Shown here: in pieces, positions 7,267 to 14,990 of the stretch | Layout: each line of letters begins with the position of its first letter | How positions within the stretch are numbered: the first letter of the stretch is position 1 | Origin: Elusimicrobiota bacterium | GTDB taxonomy: Bacteria; Elusimicrobiota; Elusimicrobia; Elusimicrobiales; UBA9959 | DNA: 35,742 nt | Assembly (NCBI GenBank): GCA_022013385.1 | Contig: JAKLQJ010000105.1 | Coordinates: 1 to 35,742 of the forward strand | Direction: 5' to 3' | Made by a program: the position numbers and the translations under genes | The notes under the pieces: model-generated | Told to the model about the DNA's origin: nothing | Databases searched by the model: none | What the model saw: only the letters and a program-made list of their open reading frames with translations

Positions 7267-8380
7267 CAATAGTGCGACAGCGCGACAGCGCGACAGGGAG
7301 CAGGCTACGGGTGTCGGGCAACAGATAATAGTTAGCGGGCGACAGAATACAAAAACAAAAGTTTTGATTTTGTTCTTTGTTGGAATGTTTTTATTAAGCG
7401 GCGTGGGAAATAGCGCGACCACAATAAAATTCGCGACGCTCGCTCCCGAAGGAACATCATGGCTGAAAACAATGAGGGAATTTTTTAAAGAAGTGGGCGA
7501 AAAAACGGAAAACAGAATTAAATTTAAAGTTTATTCCGGAGGCATCGCCGGGGACGAAAAAGATGTGATTAGAAAAATAAGAATAGGGCAATTGCATTCC
7601 GGCGCTTTTACCGGCGTCGGCATAGGAATCATCGCTCCGCCAATAAGAATTTTTGATATGCCTTTTCTTTTTAGAAACGCGAATGAAGTTGATTTTGTTC
7701 TGGATAAATTTGACAAAGAATTCAGACAAACTTTTGAAGAGAATGGATATGTGCTTCTCGGCTGGTCGGAAGTGGGAGTAATAAATATCATGACCAATAC
7801 TCCGATTAAAAAACCCGAAGATCTTTCCGATGTTAAAATGTGGCTATGGGAAGGCGATCCCGTGGCCAATGCCACTTTTAAAGCGATGAAAATAAATCCG
7901 ATACCGCTTTCCATAACCGATGTTATGACTTCGCTTGAAACCGGCATGATAGACGGAATTTACGCCTCGCCATTATCGGCGATAGCCCTGCAATGGTTTA
8001 CCAAAATGAAATACGCTTTATCCTTGCCGATAACAAACGCTTCGGGCGCCGTGCTTATTTCAAAAAAAGCTTTCAATAAATTATCCGAACAAGACCGAGA
8101 AATCATGCTTAAAGCCGGAGAGAAATATTTCAGAAAACTTACCCTCTTGAGCAGAAAGGATAATGAAAAATCCATAAGCACGCTGAAAAAACATAAAATA
8201 ATTTTTACCGACCCCGCGTCAAAAGAAACCGTTAAGATATTTGAAGATATGGGAAAAGAAGCGAGAAATTCTTTGGCTGGAAAATTGTATTCCGAGGATT
8301 TAATGAAAGAAGTTGAAAACGCGATTAAGCAGTACAGAAACAAGAAGCAAGATATTTTAAAAAAACAAAAAAATAAATGA
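7253..8380 (+). CDS. dctP: TRAP transporter solute-binding protein (DctP/TatP family)
   Basis: The periplasmic binding component of a TRAP (sodium- or proton-coupled) uptake system. After the leader, mature-like sequence begins ATTIKFATLAPEGTSW and contains the DctP-family fold, with MPFLFRN, GYVLLGWSEVG and KMWLWEGDP and the ligand-arginine region typical of the family. The ATG at 7253 has AAAGGAG correctly spaced and overlaps the tatT stop codon. Residues 7-31, between the start and the hydrophobic leader (about 37-55), are encoded by a degenerate 8-bp then 7-bp repeat array, which makes an unusual polar pre-leader rich in Arg and Gln. Translation might instead begin at a TTG near 7363, but it lacks a ribosome site. 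Pairing with TatT makes this a TPAT-type binding protein. Confidence 0.9.
   Translation: MNCFNNSATARQRDREQATGVGQQIIVSGRQNTKTKVLILFFVGMFLLSGVGNSATTIKFATLAPEGTSWLKTMREFFKEVGEKTENRIKFKVYSGGIAGDEKDVIRKIRIGQLHSGAFTGVGIGIIAPPIRIFDMPFLFRNANEVDFVLDKFDKEFRQTFEENGYVLLGWSEVGVINIMTNTPIKKPEDLSDVKMWLWEGDPVANATFKAMKINPIPLSITDVMTSLETGMIDGIYASPLSAIALQWFTKMKYALSLPITNASGAVLISKKAFNKLSEQDREIMLKAGEKYFRKLTLLSRKDNEKSISTLKKHKIIFTDPASKETVKIFEDMGKEARNSLAGKLYSEDLMKEVENAIKQYRNKKQDILKKQKNK
7273..7346. repeat. Degenerate 8-bp/7-bp repeat array inside the dctP 5' end
   Basis: Four octamers (7273-7304; TGCGACAG, CGCGACAG twice, GGAGCAGG) pass into six heptamers (7305-7346; for example CTACGGG, TGTCGGG, TAGCGGG). The register is exact although the unit sequence drifts. 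The array is in frame with dctP and lies between its start codon and the signal-peptide core. Confidence 0.8.
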
Positions 8381-8424
8381 TAAAAACTTATCACGATTTA
8401 AAAGCTTATCAAGCATCTATTTTC

Positions 8425-8459
8425 CGCTGTTGCCGCTTCTGACTTCTATTAACTACCAT
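8425..8459. repeat. Degenerate heptamer array abutting the dctQ start
   Basis: Five 7-bp units (CGCTGTT, GCCGCTT, CTGACTT, CTATTAA, CTACCAT) fill the end of the dctP-dctQ gap and run into the dctQ ATG. No Shine-Dalgarno sequence is left in front of dctQ, which may make its translation weak or dependent on upstream ribosomes. Confidence 0.6.
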
Positions 8460-8958
8460 GCGTCACTTATTAAAACTTGAAGAATTTATAGTAAAAGGCG
8501 AAAAGTTCCTTATTATAGCTTTAGTCTTTTTTATGGTAACACTATCATTTCTGCAAGTGGTCTTAAGGCTTTTCTTTCATTGGGGCATAGTTTGGCTGGA
8601 TCCTGTTTTACGACATATGGTTTTATGGAGCGGTTTTCTGGGAGCAATTCTCGCTTCAAGATATTCCAAACACTTCGCTCTTGATATAGCCTTCAAAATA
8701 AATTCGGATAAACTGCGCAAGTTATCAATGCTTGTGGCAAATGTATTTACTATGGCCGTAAGCATGTTTCTTTTTTACGCCGCTTATAAGTTTATAAAAG
8801 ACGAAGCATTGGCGGAATCTATCGCTTTTTATGCCGGAAAATTTGAAATAAAAACCGCTATCGCCGAGGCCATAGTGCCGATAACTTTCATTCTCATGGC
8901 CTTTCACACATTCATTAATTTATTAAGGAGAGAAGAAGCGGAGAAAAAAGAAGAATGA
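8458..8958 (+). CDS. dctQ: TRAP transporter small permease subunit (DctQ)
   Basis: A 166-residue membrane protein with four predicted hydrophobic helices (near residues 18-38, 52-68, 90-110 and 132-152). It has the DctQ-family features WLDPVLRHMVLWSGFLGAILASR near the second helix and HFALDIA after it. In TRAP systems DctQ joins the large permease DctM in the cytoplasmic membrane. It lies 77 bp after dctP and overlaps dctM by 4 bp (ATGA), a normal sign of translational coupling. No ribosome site is visible before the ATG because a heptamer repeat array occupies that position; an alternative downstream start would remove the first helix, so the ATG is kept. Confidence 0.9.
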   Translation: MRHLLKLEEFIVKGEKFLIIALVFFMVTLSFLQVVLRLFFHWGIVWLDPVLRHMVLWSGFLGAILASRYSKHFALDIAFKINSDKLRKLSMLVANVFTMAVSMFLFYAAYKFIKDEALAESIAFYAGKFEIKTAIAEAIVPITFILMAFHTFINLLRREEAEKKEE

Positions 8959-10217
8959 TAATAGGTATTTTAATTTTCTTAACTCTTTTGATTTTTGCTC
9001 TTCTGGGCGCGCCAATTTTCTCTCTGGTAGGCGCGGGAGCGCTTTATCTTTTTTGGCAAGTTGACATTGACTCTTCCGCCGTCATCATTGAAATGATGCG
9101 CCTCACAAGTTTGCCCGCTCTTATAGCCATTCCTCTTTTTACATTTTCGGGTTATGTTCTGGCTGAAAGCAAAGCCCCAAGGCGTCTCTTAAATGTGGCT
9201 CAATCCTTATTCGGTTTTCTGCCCGGCGGCATCGCGATAGTTTCACTCATGTCGGCGGCTATTTTTACAGCCTTTACCGGAGCCTCCGGCGTTACAATCA
9301 TAGCCTTGGGCGGACTTCTATATCCCATGCTTATGAAAGAGGGCTATAAGGAAAAGTTCACGCTTGGTCTTATAACAACTACCGGAAGTTTAGGTCTTTT
9401 ATTTCCGCCGAGTCTGCCGATAATACTTTACGGCTTAGTGGCTAAAATAAGCATAGCCGATCTTTTTAAAGCGGCTTTTGTTCCCGGAATATTTATCATT
9501 ATTGTGCTTTCAACCTACGCGATAATAATAGCCCGAAAAGCCAATATGCCCAGTCGACAATTTTCTTTGGATAAAATTAAAACCTCCGCCAGAGAAGCGA
9601 TATGGGAAATACCCCTGCCCATCATAATAATAGGCGGAATTTACAAAGGATTTTTTACGGCAAGCGAGGCGTCTTCAATAATGGCTTTCTATGTCATACT
9701 AGCGGAAGTGTTCATATATAAGGATTTAAACCTATTTAAAGATATTCCAAAAATAGCGATTAAGAGCATGTTACTCGTGGGCGCAATATTTATTATGCTT
9801 GGCATGGCATTGGGCTTTACAAATTATATGATTGACGCTCAATTACCCGATAAAATTTTCGCCTTCCTCCATTCTTTTGTTGAAAACAAAATATTCTTCC
9901 TGATTATATTGAATATATTCTTGCTTGCAATTAATATGATTGAGATTTTCTCGGCCATAGTAATAGTAGTGCCGATAATAGTTCCGATTGCCCTGCAATA
10001 CGGAGTTGACCCCATTCATCTTGGAATAATATTTTTACTGAATCTTGAGATAGGCTATATGACGCCGCCCTTAGGGCTGAATCTTTTCCTTTCAAGTTCG
10101 CGATTTAATAAAAAAGTCACCACAATCTACAGCGCGGCATGGATTTTCTGGCTAATACAAATAGGAATCCTAATTCTAATAACTTATTTCCCAAAATTAT
10201 TTTTTATAGTAAGATAA
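8955..10217 (+). CDS. dctM: TRAP transporter large permease subunit (DctM)
   Basis: A 420-residue polytopic protein of the DctM family, the ion-coupled transport channel of TRAP systems. Recognisable segments include IPLFTFSGYVLAES, IFTAFTGASGVTIIALGG, TTTGSLGLLFPPSLPIILYG, and near the C-terminus HLGIIFLLNLEIGYMTPPLGLNLF. The length is standard for the family (about 425 residues) and the hydrophobic segments are continuous, so it appears intact. The start overlaps the dctQ stop by 4 bp. It is the last gene of the tatT-dctP-dctQ-dctM set; no clear intrinsic terminator follows before the toxin-antitoxin promoter. Confidence 0.95.
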   Translation: MIIGILIFLTLLIFALLGAPIFSLVGAGALYLFWQVDIDSSAVIIEMMRLTSLPALIAIPLFTFSGYVLAESKAPRRLLNVAQSLFGFLPGGIAIVSLMSAAIFTAFTGASGVTIIALGGLLYPMLMKEGYKEKFTLGLITTTGSLGLLFPPSLPIILYGLVAKISIADLFKAAFVPGIFIIIVLSTYAIIIARKANMPSRQFSLDKIKTSAREAIWEIPLPIIIIGGIYKGFFTASEASSIMAFYVILAEVFIYKDLNLFKDIPKIAIKSMLLVGAIFIMLGMALGFTNYMIDAQLPDKIFAFLHSFVENKIFFLIILNIFLLAINMIEIFSAIVIVVPIIVPIALQYGVDPIHLGIIFLLNLEIGYMTPPLGLNLFLSSSRFNKKVTTIYSAAWIFWLIQIGILILITYFPKLFFIVR

Positions 10218-10331
10218 AAAATAAATCACAGTTTGCCCTTAGAAATCTGCCTATAGCCCTATTAAAAGATTACAAGTATGTTAGTCCTCCACGAAATTAC
10301 ACGGGGCAGGTCTCAAGAAAACAAATACCCC

Positions 10332-10382
10332 TTGACAAACATCGGTGAATATATTAGAATATATACGAATATTAAAGAATAA
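10332..10382 (+). promoter_or_regulatory. Sigma-70 promoter overlapped by 10-bp phased GAATAT repeats
   Basis: TTGACA (10332-10337), a 17-bp spacer and TAGAAT (10355-10360) form a near-consensus promoter for the toxin-antitoxin pair. GAATAT occurs at 10347, 10357 and 10367, and GAATAA at 10377, exactly one DNA turn apart, covering the -10 box and start site. Ribbon-helix-helix regulators commonly bind such phased short sites, so this is a likely operator for the adjacent antitoxin. Confidence 0.75.
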
Positions 10383-10394
10383 GGGGCAAATAAA

Positions 10395-10634
10395 ATGAGA
10401 GTAATAACCTTGCGGCTTTCAGATGAAGAATATAAAAAAATAGCTTTTTCGGCGGCTATAGAACACCGTCCGATTTCCAATTTTATTACAATCAAAACAC
10501 TAAAAGAGATTGATGAATCTTATTACGCGGATTCCATTGAGATGTCTCAAATTAAATCCGATAAAAATTTATTAAAGAAACTTAAACGCGGGCATAATGA
10601 CGCTAAAAAAAAGAGAGGAGGGTTCGTTGAATAA
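10395..10634 (+). CDS. Ribbon-helix-helix antitoxin (CopG/RelB-like)
   Basis: A 79-residue protein whose first half has the ribbon-helix-helix pattern: a beta strand RVITLRLSDEEYKKI followed by helix AFSAAIEHRPISNFI. The C-terminal half is charged, as expected for the part that wraps around and neutralises a toxin. It precedes a RelE/ParE-type toxin gene and overlaps it by 8 bp, the usual antitoxin-first order. AAGGGG lies about nine bases before the ATG. A strong promoter with phased repeats immediately upstream suggests that it represses its own transcription. The exact family cannot be set from sequence alone. Confidence 0.8.
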   Translation: MRVITLRLSDEEYKKIAFSAAIEHRPISNFITIKTLKEIDESYYADSIEMSQIKSDKNLLKKLKRGHNDAKKKRGGFVE

Positions 10635-10905
10635 ATTTAGGATATTTGAAACGACCAAATTTTTAAACGATTTAAAACAAGACTTCGGCGGACAACAAAA
10701 GCGAATAAAAAGAAAACTTCCGGCTTATGTTTATCCCCAATTAAAACGACAGCCGTATTTCGGCAAAAACATAAAAAAACTTAAAGATTATTCTCCCGCA
10801 ACTTGGCGATACAGAATAGGCGACTATAGATTTTTTTACACAATTAACAATCATAAAAAAATAGTCTTCATGCTAACCGTCGACAATCGCTCAAACGCGT
10901 ATTAA
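10627..10905 (+). CDS. RelE/ParE superfamily toxin
   Basis: A 92-residue basic protein with the RelE fold signature. An N-terminal strand-helix segment is followed by QPYFGKNIKKLKDYSPATWRYRIGDYR, then FFYTI, and the C-terminal VDNRSNAY, whose final Tyr is typical. Toxins of this group cut ribosome-bound mRNA or poison gyrase; which applies here cannot be read reliably. The start is taken as the TTG at 10627 because AGGAGGG sits six bases upstream. The longer frame from 10597 would lie entirely within the antitoxin gene and lacks a ribosome site. Overlap with the antitoxin supports coupled translation. Confidence 0.82.
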   Translation: MNKFRIFETTKFLNDLKQDFGGQQKRIKRKLPAYVYPQLKRQPYFGKNIKKLKDYSPATWRYRIGDYRFFYTINNHKKIVFMLTVDNRSNAY

Positions 10906-11018
10906 AAAATAATCGTGGCTTGGGAATTAAACATACTTGCTAAAAGGTTTTATCAAAAAATACCAGCCATGATTTTACCCTCAGCCAAATGGCAAATTGA
11001 TTCTTTTCCAAAGCCTAA

Positions 11019-12644
11019 TTATCGGGATGGGGTTTGCAAAGCTATTGCCTGTTTGGCGTATTCGTCGGCATCGGCATTCATTCCGATCTTGCGAAGGCAA
11101 AAGATAAGTTTGGAATAAGTCTTTATGTTATTCGGCTCCGCTGATATTTTTTGTTTATAATAAGCTATTGCTTGTCGAAATTCCCCCTGAACCATAAACA
11201 AATTTCCGATATTTTCAAGCACCAACGGCTTGCCGGGATTTAACTTTAATTCTTCCTCATAAAATTTCATGGCTTTCTCATAACGGCCTGTCTGCTTGTA
11301 AATAACTCCAAGATTGTTCCTCGCATCAGGCTGAGCCGGATTATTACTTAAAGCTTCCAAATAATATTTTTCAGCTGTGGCGAAATCTTTACATAAATGC
11401 GCTTGGTAGCCCAATTCATAAGCCGCTTCAGAAGATGCGGGAGAAATTTTGCGAACGCCAGACCAAAAGGCCTCAGGATTTTTAAAATATCCAAGATAAT
11501 TATATGTGCCTGCCGCCATAGATATGCTTATAATACCCATTACTAAAAGACTGTTTACTTTGGCGCCGCGAAACAAATAACCGGCTTCTGTCAGCGCCAA
11601 AGCGAAAAAAAATGACGGTAAATAATTCCTATGAGGAATAAAACGGTCTGAAAATGCCGATGGAACAATAAACAAATATACAGACAATACCGCAAATACG
11701 ATTATATGACGACTTTTTAATCGCCATAGAGCGGCAAACAATGCCAACACAACCACATTGGTCACAATAATACGGACCCAATATAAATCTTTAAACCAAG
11801 CATAAACAGGCGGATTATAAGGAAAAAATAAATAAGAGGCATAAGCTGATGTTCTGCTAAACAGTTCACCAATTCCGGGAAACGGCACATTACTCTCAAT
11901 AATAGCCGCGCGCATAAACCAGTAAACCGCTATGCAAAGCCCCCAACCAATTAACACGCCTATCTCTTGCCATACGCGTTTCGGTTCATGTCGCCAACCC
12001 GCGGCTAATGCCCATAACGGAAAAATAAATATAAGAATAGCGGCAGTTTCTTTTGTCAGAAGCGCGGCAAAAAAGAAAAACATATGGGCTATAAGAAAAA
12101 CAATATTCCTGCGCTTAATAGCTTTTGTCAAAAACAAAAGCGCTAATGCCGCCATAAAAAAAAGCAAGGAGTCATTTCTTCCCGGTATCCATGCCGAAGC
12201 GCCGGCTATTACAGGATTCAAAGAGAAAACAAGCGCGCCGGCAGAAGCAAATCCTGAAGGATAGCCAAGCCCCGCTAAAAGCGCGAAACAAAGGCAAGTG
12301 TTAAAAATATGTATAAATAAATTGGTTTTATAAAACACCGACGGCTCAAAGATTTCTCCCGAACGCTTAGTGTCCAGAATAAAAGAAAGGGTGAGCATTG
12401 GTCTGTAAAAAATCCCCGAACCTGTTTCAAAAACATCCGTCTTAAAAACATCTTTTAACGACCCTGTGGCTTTAAGCCCGCTCCACTTATCCATTAAAAG
12501 CTGTTGTTCATCCAGATTTACCGGTTTGAAATCGATTATCTGTCGATAGACAAACAAGTTGGCAAGTATTATAAGCGCTAAAAACGCAAGATTTTTTTTC
12601 AATATCTTTTTTTCTTTGGCTAGCATAAGAATATTATCGCACAT
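11019..12644 (-). CDS. TMTC-like GT-C membrane protein with C-terminal TPR repeats
   Basis: A 541-residue protein with about ten transmembrane helices (residues 20-400) and a C-terminal domain of three to four TPR units (about 405-535; for example AAYELGYQAHLCKDFATAEKYYLEA and DARNNLGVIYKQTGRYEKAM). The membrane part resembles the TMTC/DUF1736 group of GT-C glycosyltransferases: an acidic loop after helix 1 (PVNLDEQQLL), FYRPMLTLSFILD, and WIPGRNDSLLFF. Members transfer a sugar from a lipid carrier outside the membrane, often to proteins; the donor and acceptor here are unknown. The C-terminal TPRs would face the outside of the cytoplasmic membrane. No operon partner is evident; an intrinsic terminator lies upstream and would shield it from readthrough. 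Confidence 0.7.
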   Translation of the reverse strand: MCDNILMLAKEKKILKKNLAFLALIILANLFVYRQIIDFKPVNLDEQQLLMDKWSGLKATGSLKDVFKTDVFETGSGIFYRPMLTLSFILDTKRSGEIFEPSVFYKTNLFIHIFNTCLCFALLAGLGYPSGFASAGALVFSLNPVIAGASAWIPGRNDSLLFFMAALALLFLTKAIKRRNIVFLIAHMFFFFAALLTKETAAILIFIFPLWALAAGWRHEPKRVWQEIGVLIGWGLCIAVYWFMRAAIIESNVPFPGIGELFSRTSAYASYLFFPYNPPVYAWFKDLYWVRIIVTNVVVLALFAALWRLKSRHIIVFAVLSVYLFIVPSAFSDRFIPHRNYLPSFFFALALTEAGYLFRGAKVNSLLVMGIISISMAAGTYNYLGYFKNPEAFWSGVRKISPASSEAAYELGYQAHLCKDFATAEKYYLEALSNNPAQPDARNNLGVIYKQTGRYEKAMKFYEEELKLNPGKPLVLENIGNLFMVQGEFRQAIAYYKQKISAEPNNIKTYSKLIFCLRKIGMNADADEYAKQAIALQTPSR

Positions 12645-12673
12645 TCAAACTGCCGCCGCAAAAACAAAATAAA

Positions 12674-12703
12674 AAAAAGCCCCAAGAAAACCCGAGGCTT
12701 TTT
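12674..12703 (-). terminator. Intrinsic terminator
   Basis: AAAAAGCC (12674-12681) pairs with GGCTTTTT (12696-12703), with a T-rich tail on the minus strand. It lies at the end of the transcript carrying the 582-aa gene and the small ORF, upstream of the TMTC-like gene. The loop is long, so strength is uncertain. Confidence 0.6.
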
Positions 12704-12739
12704 CTTTTTAATATTTTCCCCCTATCTAAATAATCCAAA

Positions 12740-12916
12740 TCAATCCGAATCGTCTGCTTTTATTTCTTTTCTTCTACACCGCTTCTTTCCATTATAGCGT
12801 GTTACCTCTGCGAATAAACCATCTATTGTTCCTTTAAACTTTAAACAATTATCTTTTCTTATATCTCTATGTTGCAGGAGTTTTGAGTTCCAACGATTAT
12901 TACCAGTTGCGTCCAT
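12740..12916 (-). CDS. Small basic ORF (58 aa), hypothetical
   Basis: An ATG at 12914-12916, preceded by GAAGG about eight bases upstream, opens a 58-codon frame ending at TGA. The product is strongly basic (for example YNGKKRCRRKEIK) and begins MDATGNNRWNSK. I do not recognise a family. It is the only possible gene in the 12645-13111 gap and lies between a weak terminator behind the 582-aa gene and a terminator at 12674-12703. Its position suggests it could be read with the larger gene, but coding status is unproven. Confidence 0.35.
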   Translation of the reverse strand: MDATGNNRWNSKLLQHRDIRKDNCLKFKGTIDGLFAEVTRYNGKKRCRRKEIKADDSD

Positions 12917-13085
12917 ACAGATACCTTCTTTACTTAAAATATATTTTCAGAATGCCTGACGAGTGTAATACCAGTTATTTTTTACAATACTGAATGACCA
13001 AAGTCAATCTCGCAAATGTCATATTAGCTTAAGTTTTACCAATGAAAATCCTATCGGAAATTACCTTATTCTTAGGCGAAGACGA

Positions 13086-13107
13086 ATAAAAAAACCCGAG
13101 GCTTTTT
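13086..13107 (-). terminator. Weak intrinsic terminator after the 582-aa gene
   Basis: AAAAACC (13090-13096), a 3-bp loop and GGCTTTT (13100-13106) form a short stem whose minus-strand reading ends in seven T residues. It starts just beyond the gene's stop codon. The sequence also resembles part of the terminator at 12674-12703, which suggests a local duplication. Confidence 0.5.
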
Positions 13108-13111
13108 ACCT

Positions 13112-14860
13112 TTAATTTTCCTTTTTATGAAACAAGGTTCTCATTGATTTAGTCGCTTCTTCAAATATCTTAGTGGCATAATCATTGCTAGTGTCCACCT
13201 TTATGGCTGCAAGAAAATTTTGCATAGAAATATCAGAATACCCTTCTTTATGCTTCCTTTCAATAAATCCTGATGCCCCCTCTCTAAAGACAGTCTGACA
13301 TGACTCTAACTCTTCAATATCCCATATTTCAAAATACTCAGCTTCCTCCATCCCTGTTTTTTCAAAAATTTCCTTGCGAATTTTAGAGGGAATTGGAGGG
13401 AATTGCGGAAAACCGCGTTCCATTACTAAGACCGGGAATATCTTTTTAATTTTTTTTGAATCAATACATGGGAGCTTAAGCGTTCCTGCTTTAAATTCTC
13501 TAATTGCTTTAGCAATTTTATAAGCTTTTCCTTGCTTGCCACTTTGAGTCTCAAAGAGAATGTAATTAAGAGATTTTTTCTGCTCTTTCCAGTCAGTACT
13601 TAATACCTTATTAACAGGAATAGCACTATTTGTTACCTCCAAAAATACCGCTGATTCTGGATCAATTATAATAAAATCAACACCAGCAAATCCTTCTTCA
13701 TCACCAACAAAAAGCCGGGGAGGAAGAAATGTTTTTGGAAAAAAACTTCGCAGAATATGCAGAGCATATCGTTTCAATAGACGCCCCCACCACCCTCGAA
13801 AATTAGCTTTCCTTGTTGTAGAATCATGAACCATCCAAAACAATCCTTCCGTACAGCTATCCACAAGACATTTCAAATCAAGTAGGAAGAAGTTGTTTGT
13901 TGAAAGTTTATATAGCGGTGTCTTATAAATAGGCCCAGGATTATATCCACCATCAATCATATTTGCAGACAACTTTGTACAAAATTCAGCATATGTTCTA
14001 CTTAAATTATTTATTCGTTTATCTGCTTCAGCACGCTTTTCAGGGAGAATATTTTTAAAATAATCAGAGCCCATCAAAAATTCATTGGGACTCTTGAACA
14101 TATCGTCTAAATCTTTGAAATAATAGCTTAAAATGGCAAAGCTATAGATAATAATATCTCTGGGTTCTGAACCTGTTACTCCTTTAATTATTTCATCTAT
14201 AGGAAAAACCTCATTAGGATAAACCGCTTTAATCTCAGCTTGTATTTTTGTAAAAATATGCCAATATCTCGGCAGTTTAAATCGTAGTTGTTCCGACGAA
14301 TTAAAAACCATATTACGAACTAAATTACCCATCATTGCATCATGATTAATTTCAATATCCTCATCAGCAACCCTACCTCCTTCGCAATAAGACCCAGAAA
14401 GAAACAATAACTTTCCAACCTCTAAAAGCGATCGTCCTGAAAGTTGCCCACCATCCTCTCTGGAATAACGAAAAACCATCAATTGAAGGAATAGAATTTG
14501 ACTTCGAGATATACAAATTTTTGAAATATCGTGTTTGGAATATTTTCTAATGTATTCCTTAGCCTTTTCACACACTAAGTTCTCAAAAGTTTCCAATGAC
14601 GCCATTTTACCCTCGAAATTAGATTTATACTGAGTGATAAAACTTATTTTCGATAAAGTTTGTAGTAAATCAAGGGCATTAAATTTTTCTAAAATATTCA
14701 CCATTACTGAAAATGGAGGAGTGGATGTGCCATATACCCCTTTCCATGTAGCATACACTCTTGTAAAATTATCTACTTTTAATCCGTCTTTTTTAGGCGG
14801 AGTCAATCTTTTAGCTTTAATCTCCATTTCTCTCATTTTTTTTTGAAAATTTTCGGTCAT
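13112..14860 (-). CDS. Unrecognised 582-aa protein, possible PD-(D/E)xK-like C-terminal region
   Basis: I do not recognise the family. The first 350 residues are mainly helical without signal peptide or membrane segments. Near residues 385-415 a beta-rich stretch reads GDEEGFAGVDFIIIDPE then AVFLEVTNS. The spacing Asp395-x12-Glu408-x-Thr410 resembles the D...(D/E)xK core of restriction-type nucleases, but the lysine is replaced by Thr, so activity is doubtful. Cys and Trp are spread without a zinc-ribbon pattern. AAGGGGGAAG precedes the ATG. No methyltransferase, helicase or transposase lies beside it; its immediate upstream neighbour on the same strand is a strongly folded candidate RNA, and a small basic ORF follows. 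A single-gene defence role or an accessory nuclease is possible but not shown. Confidence 0.6.
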   Translation of the reverse strand: MTENFQKKMREMEIKAKRLTPPKKDGLKVDNFTRVYATWKGVYGTSTPPFSVMVNILEKFNALDLLQTLSKISFITQYKSNFEGKMASLETFENLVCEKAKEYIRKYSKHDISKICISRSQILFLQLMVFRYSREDGGQLSGRSLLEVGKLLFLSGSYCEGGRVADEDIEINHDAMMGNLVRNMVFNSSEQLRFKLPRYWHIFTKIQAEIKAVYPNEVFPIDEIIKGVTGSEPRDIIIYSFAILSYYFKDLDDMFKSPNEFLMGSDYFKNILPEKRAEADKRINNLSRTYAEFCTKLSANMIDGGYNPGPIYKTPLYKLSTNNFFLLDLKCLVDSCTEGLFWMVHDSTTRKANFRGWWGRLLKRYALHILRSFFPKTFLPPRLFVGDEEGFAGVDFIIIDPESAVFLEVTNSAIPVNKVLSTDWKEQKKSLNYILFETQSGKQGKAYKIAKAIREFKAGTLKLPCIDSKKIKKIFPVLVMERGFPQFPPIPSKIRKEIFEKTGMEEAEYFEIWDIEELESCQTVFREGASGFIERKHKEGYSDISMQNFLAAIKVDTSNDYATKIFEEATKSMRTLFHKKEN

Positions 14861-14990
14861 AAAATTACTTTCTTCCCCCTTAAAAACAATATATCAAATT
14901 CTATCGAACATTTCCTTGTGTCGGCCTGTGGGTAAGTCGGATGTATCTTGAATAGGGCGGGACACTTCCATAAGAAACTGGTGACAATAT

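Noticed and set aside
10915-11118. 67-codon plus-strand frame after the toxin gene
   Set aside because: Its second half is antisense to the end of the TMTC-like gene, and the product lacks any recognisable pattern.
12674-13107. Insertion of the 582-aa gene region marked by direct repeats
   Set aside because: The similar stretches near 12690 and 13093 are both terminator stems with T-rich tails, so likeness can be explained by function; no clear target duplication at both ends of the region.
14920-14935. DnaA-box-like TTACCCACA (minus strand)
   Set aside because: A single imperfect box with no AT-rich unwinding region, no dnaA/dnaN or parAB genes.
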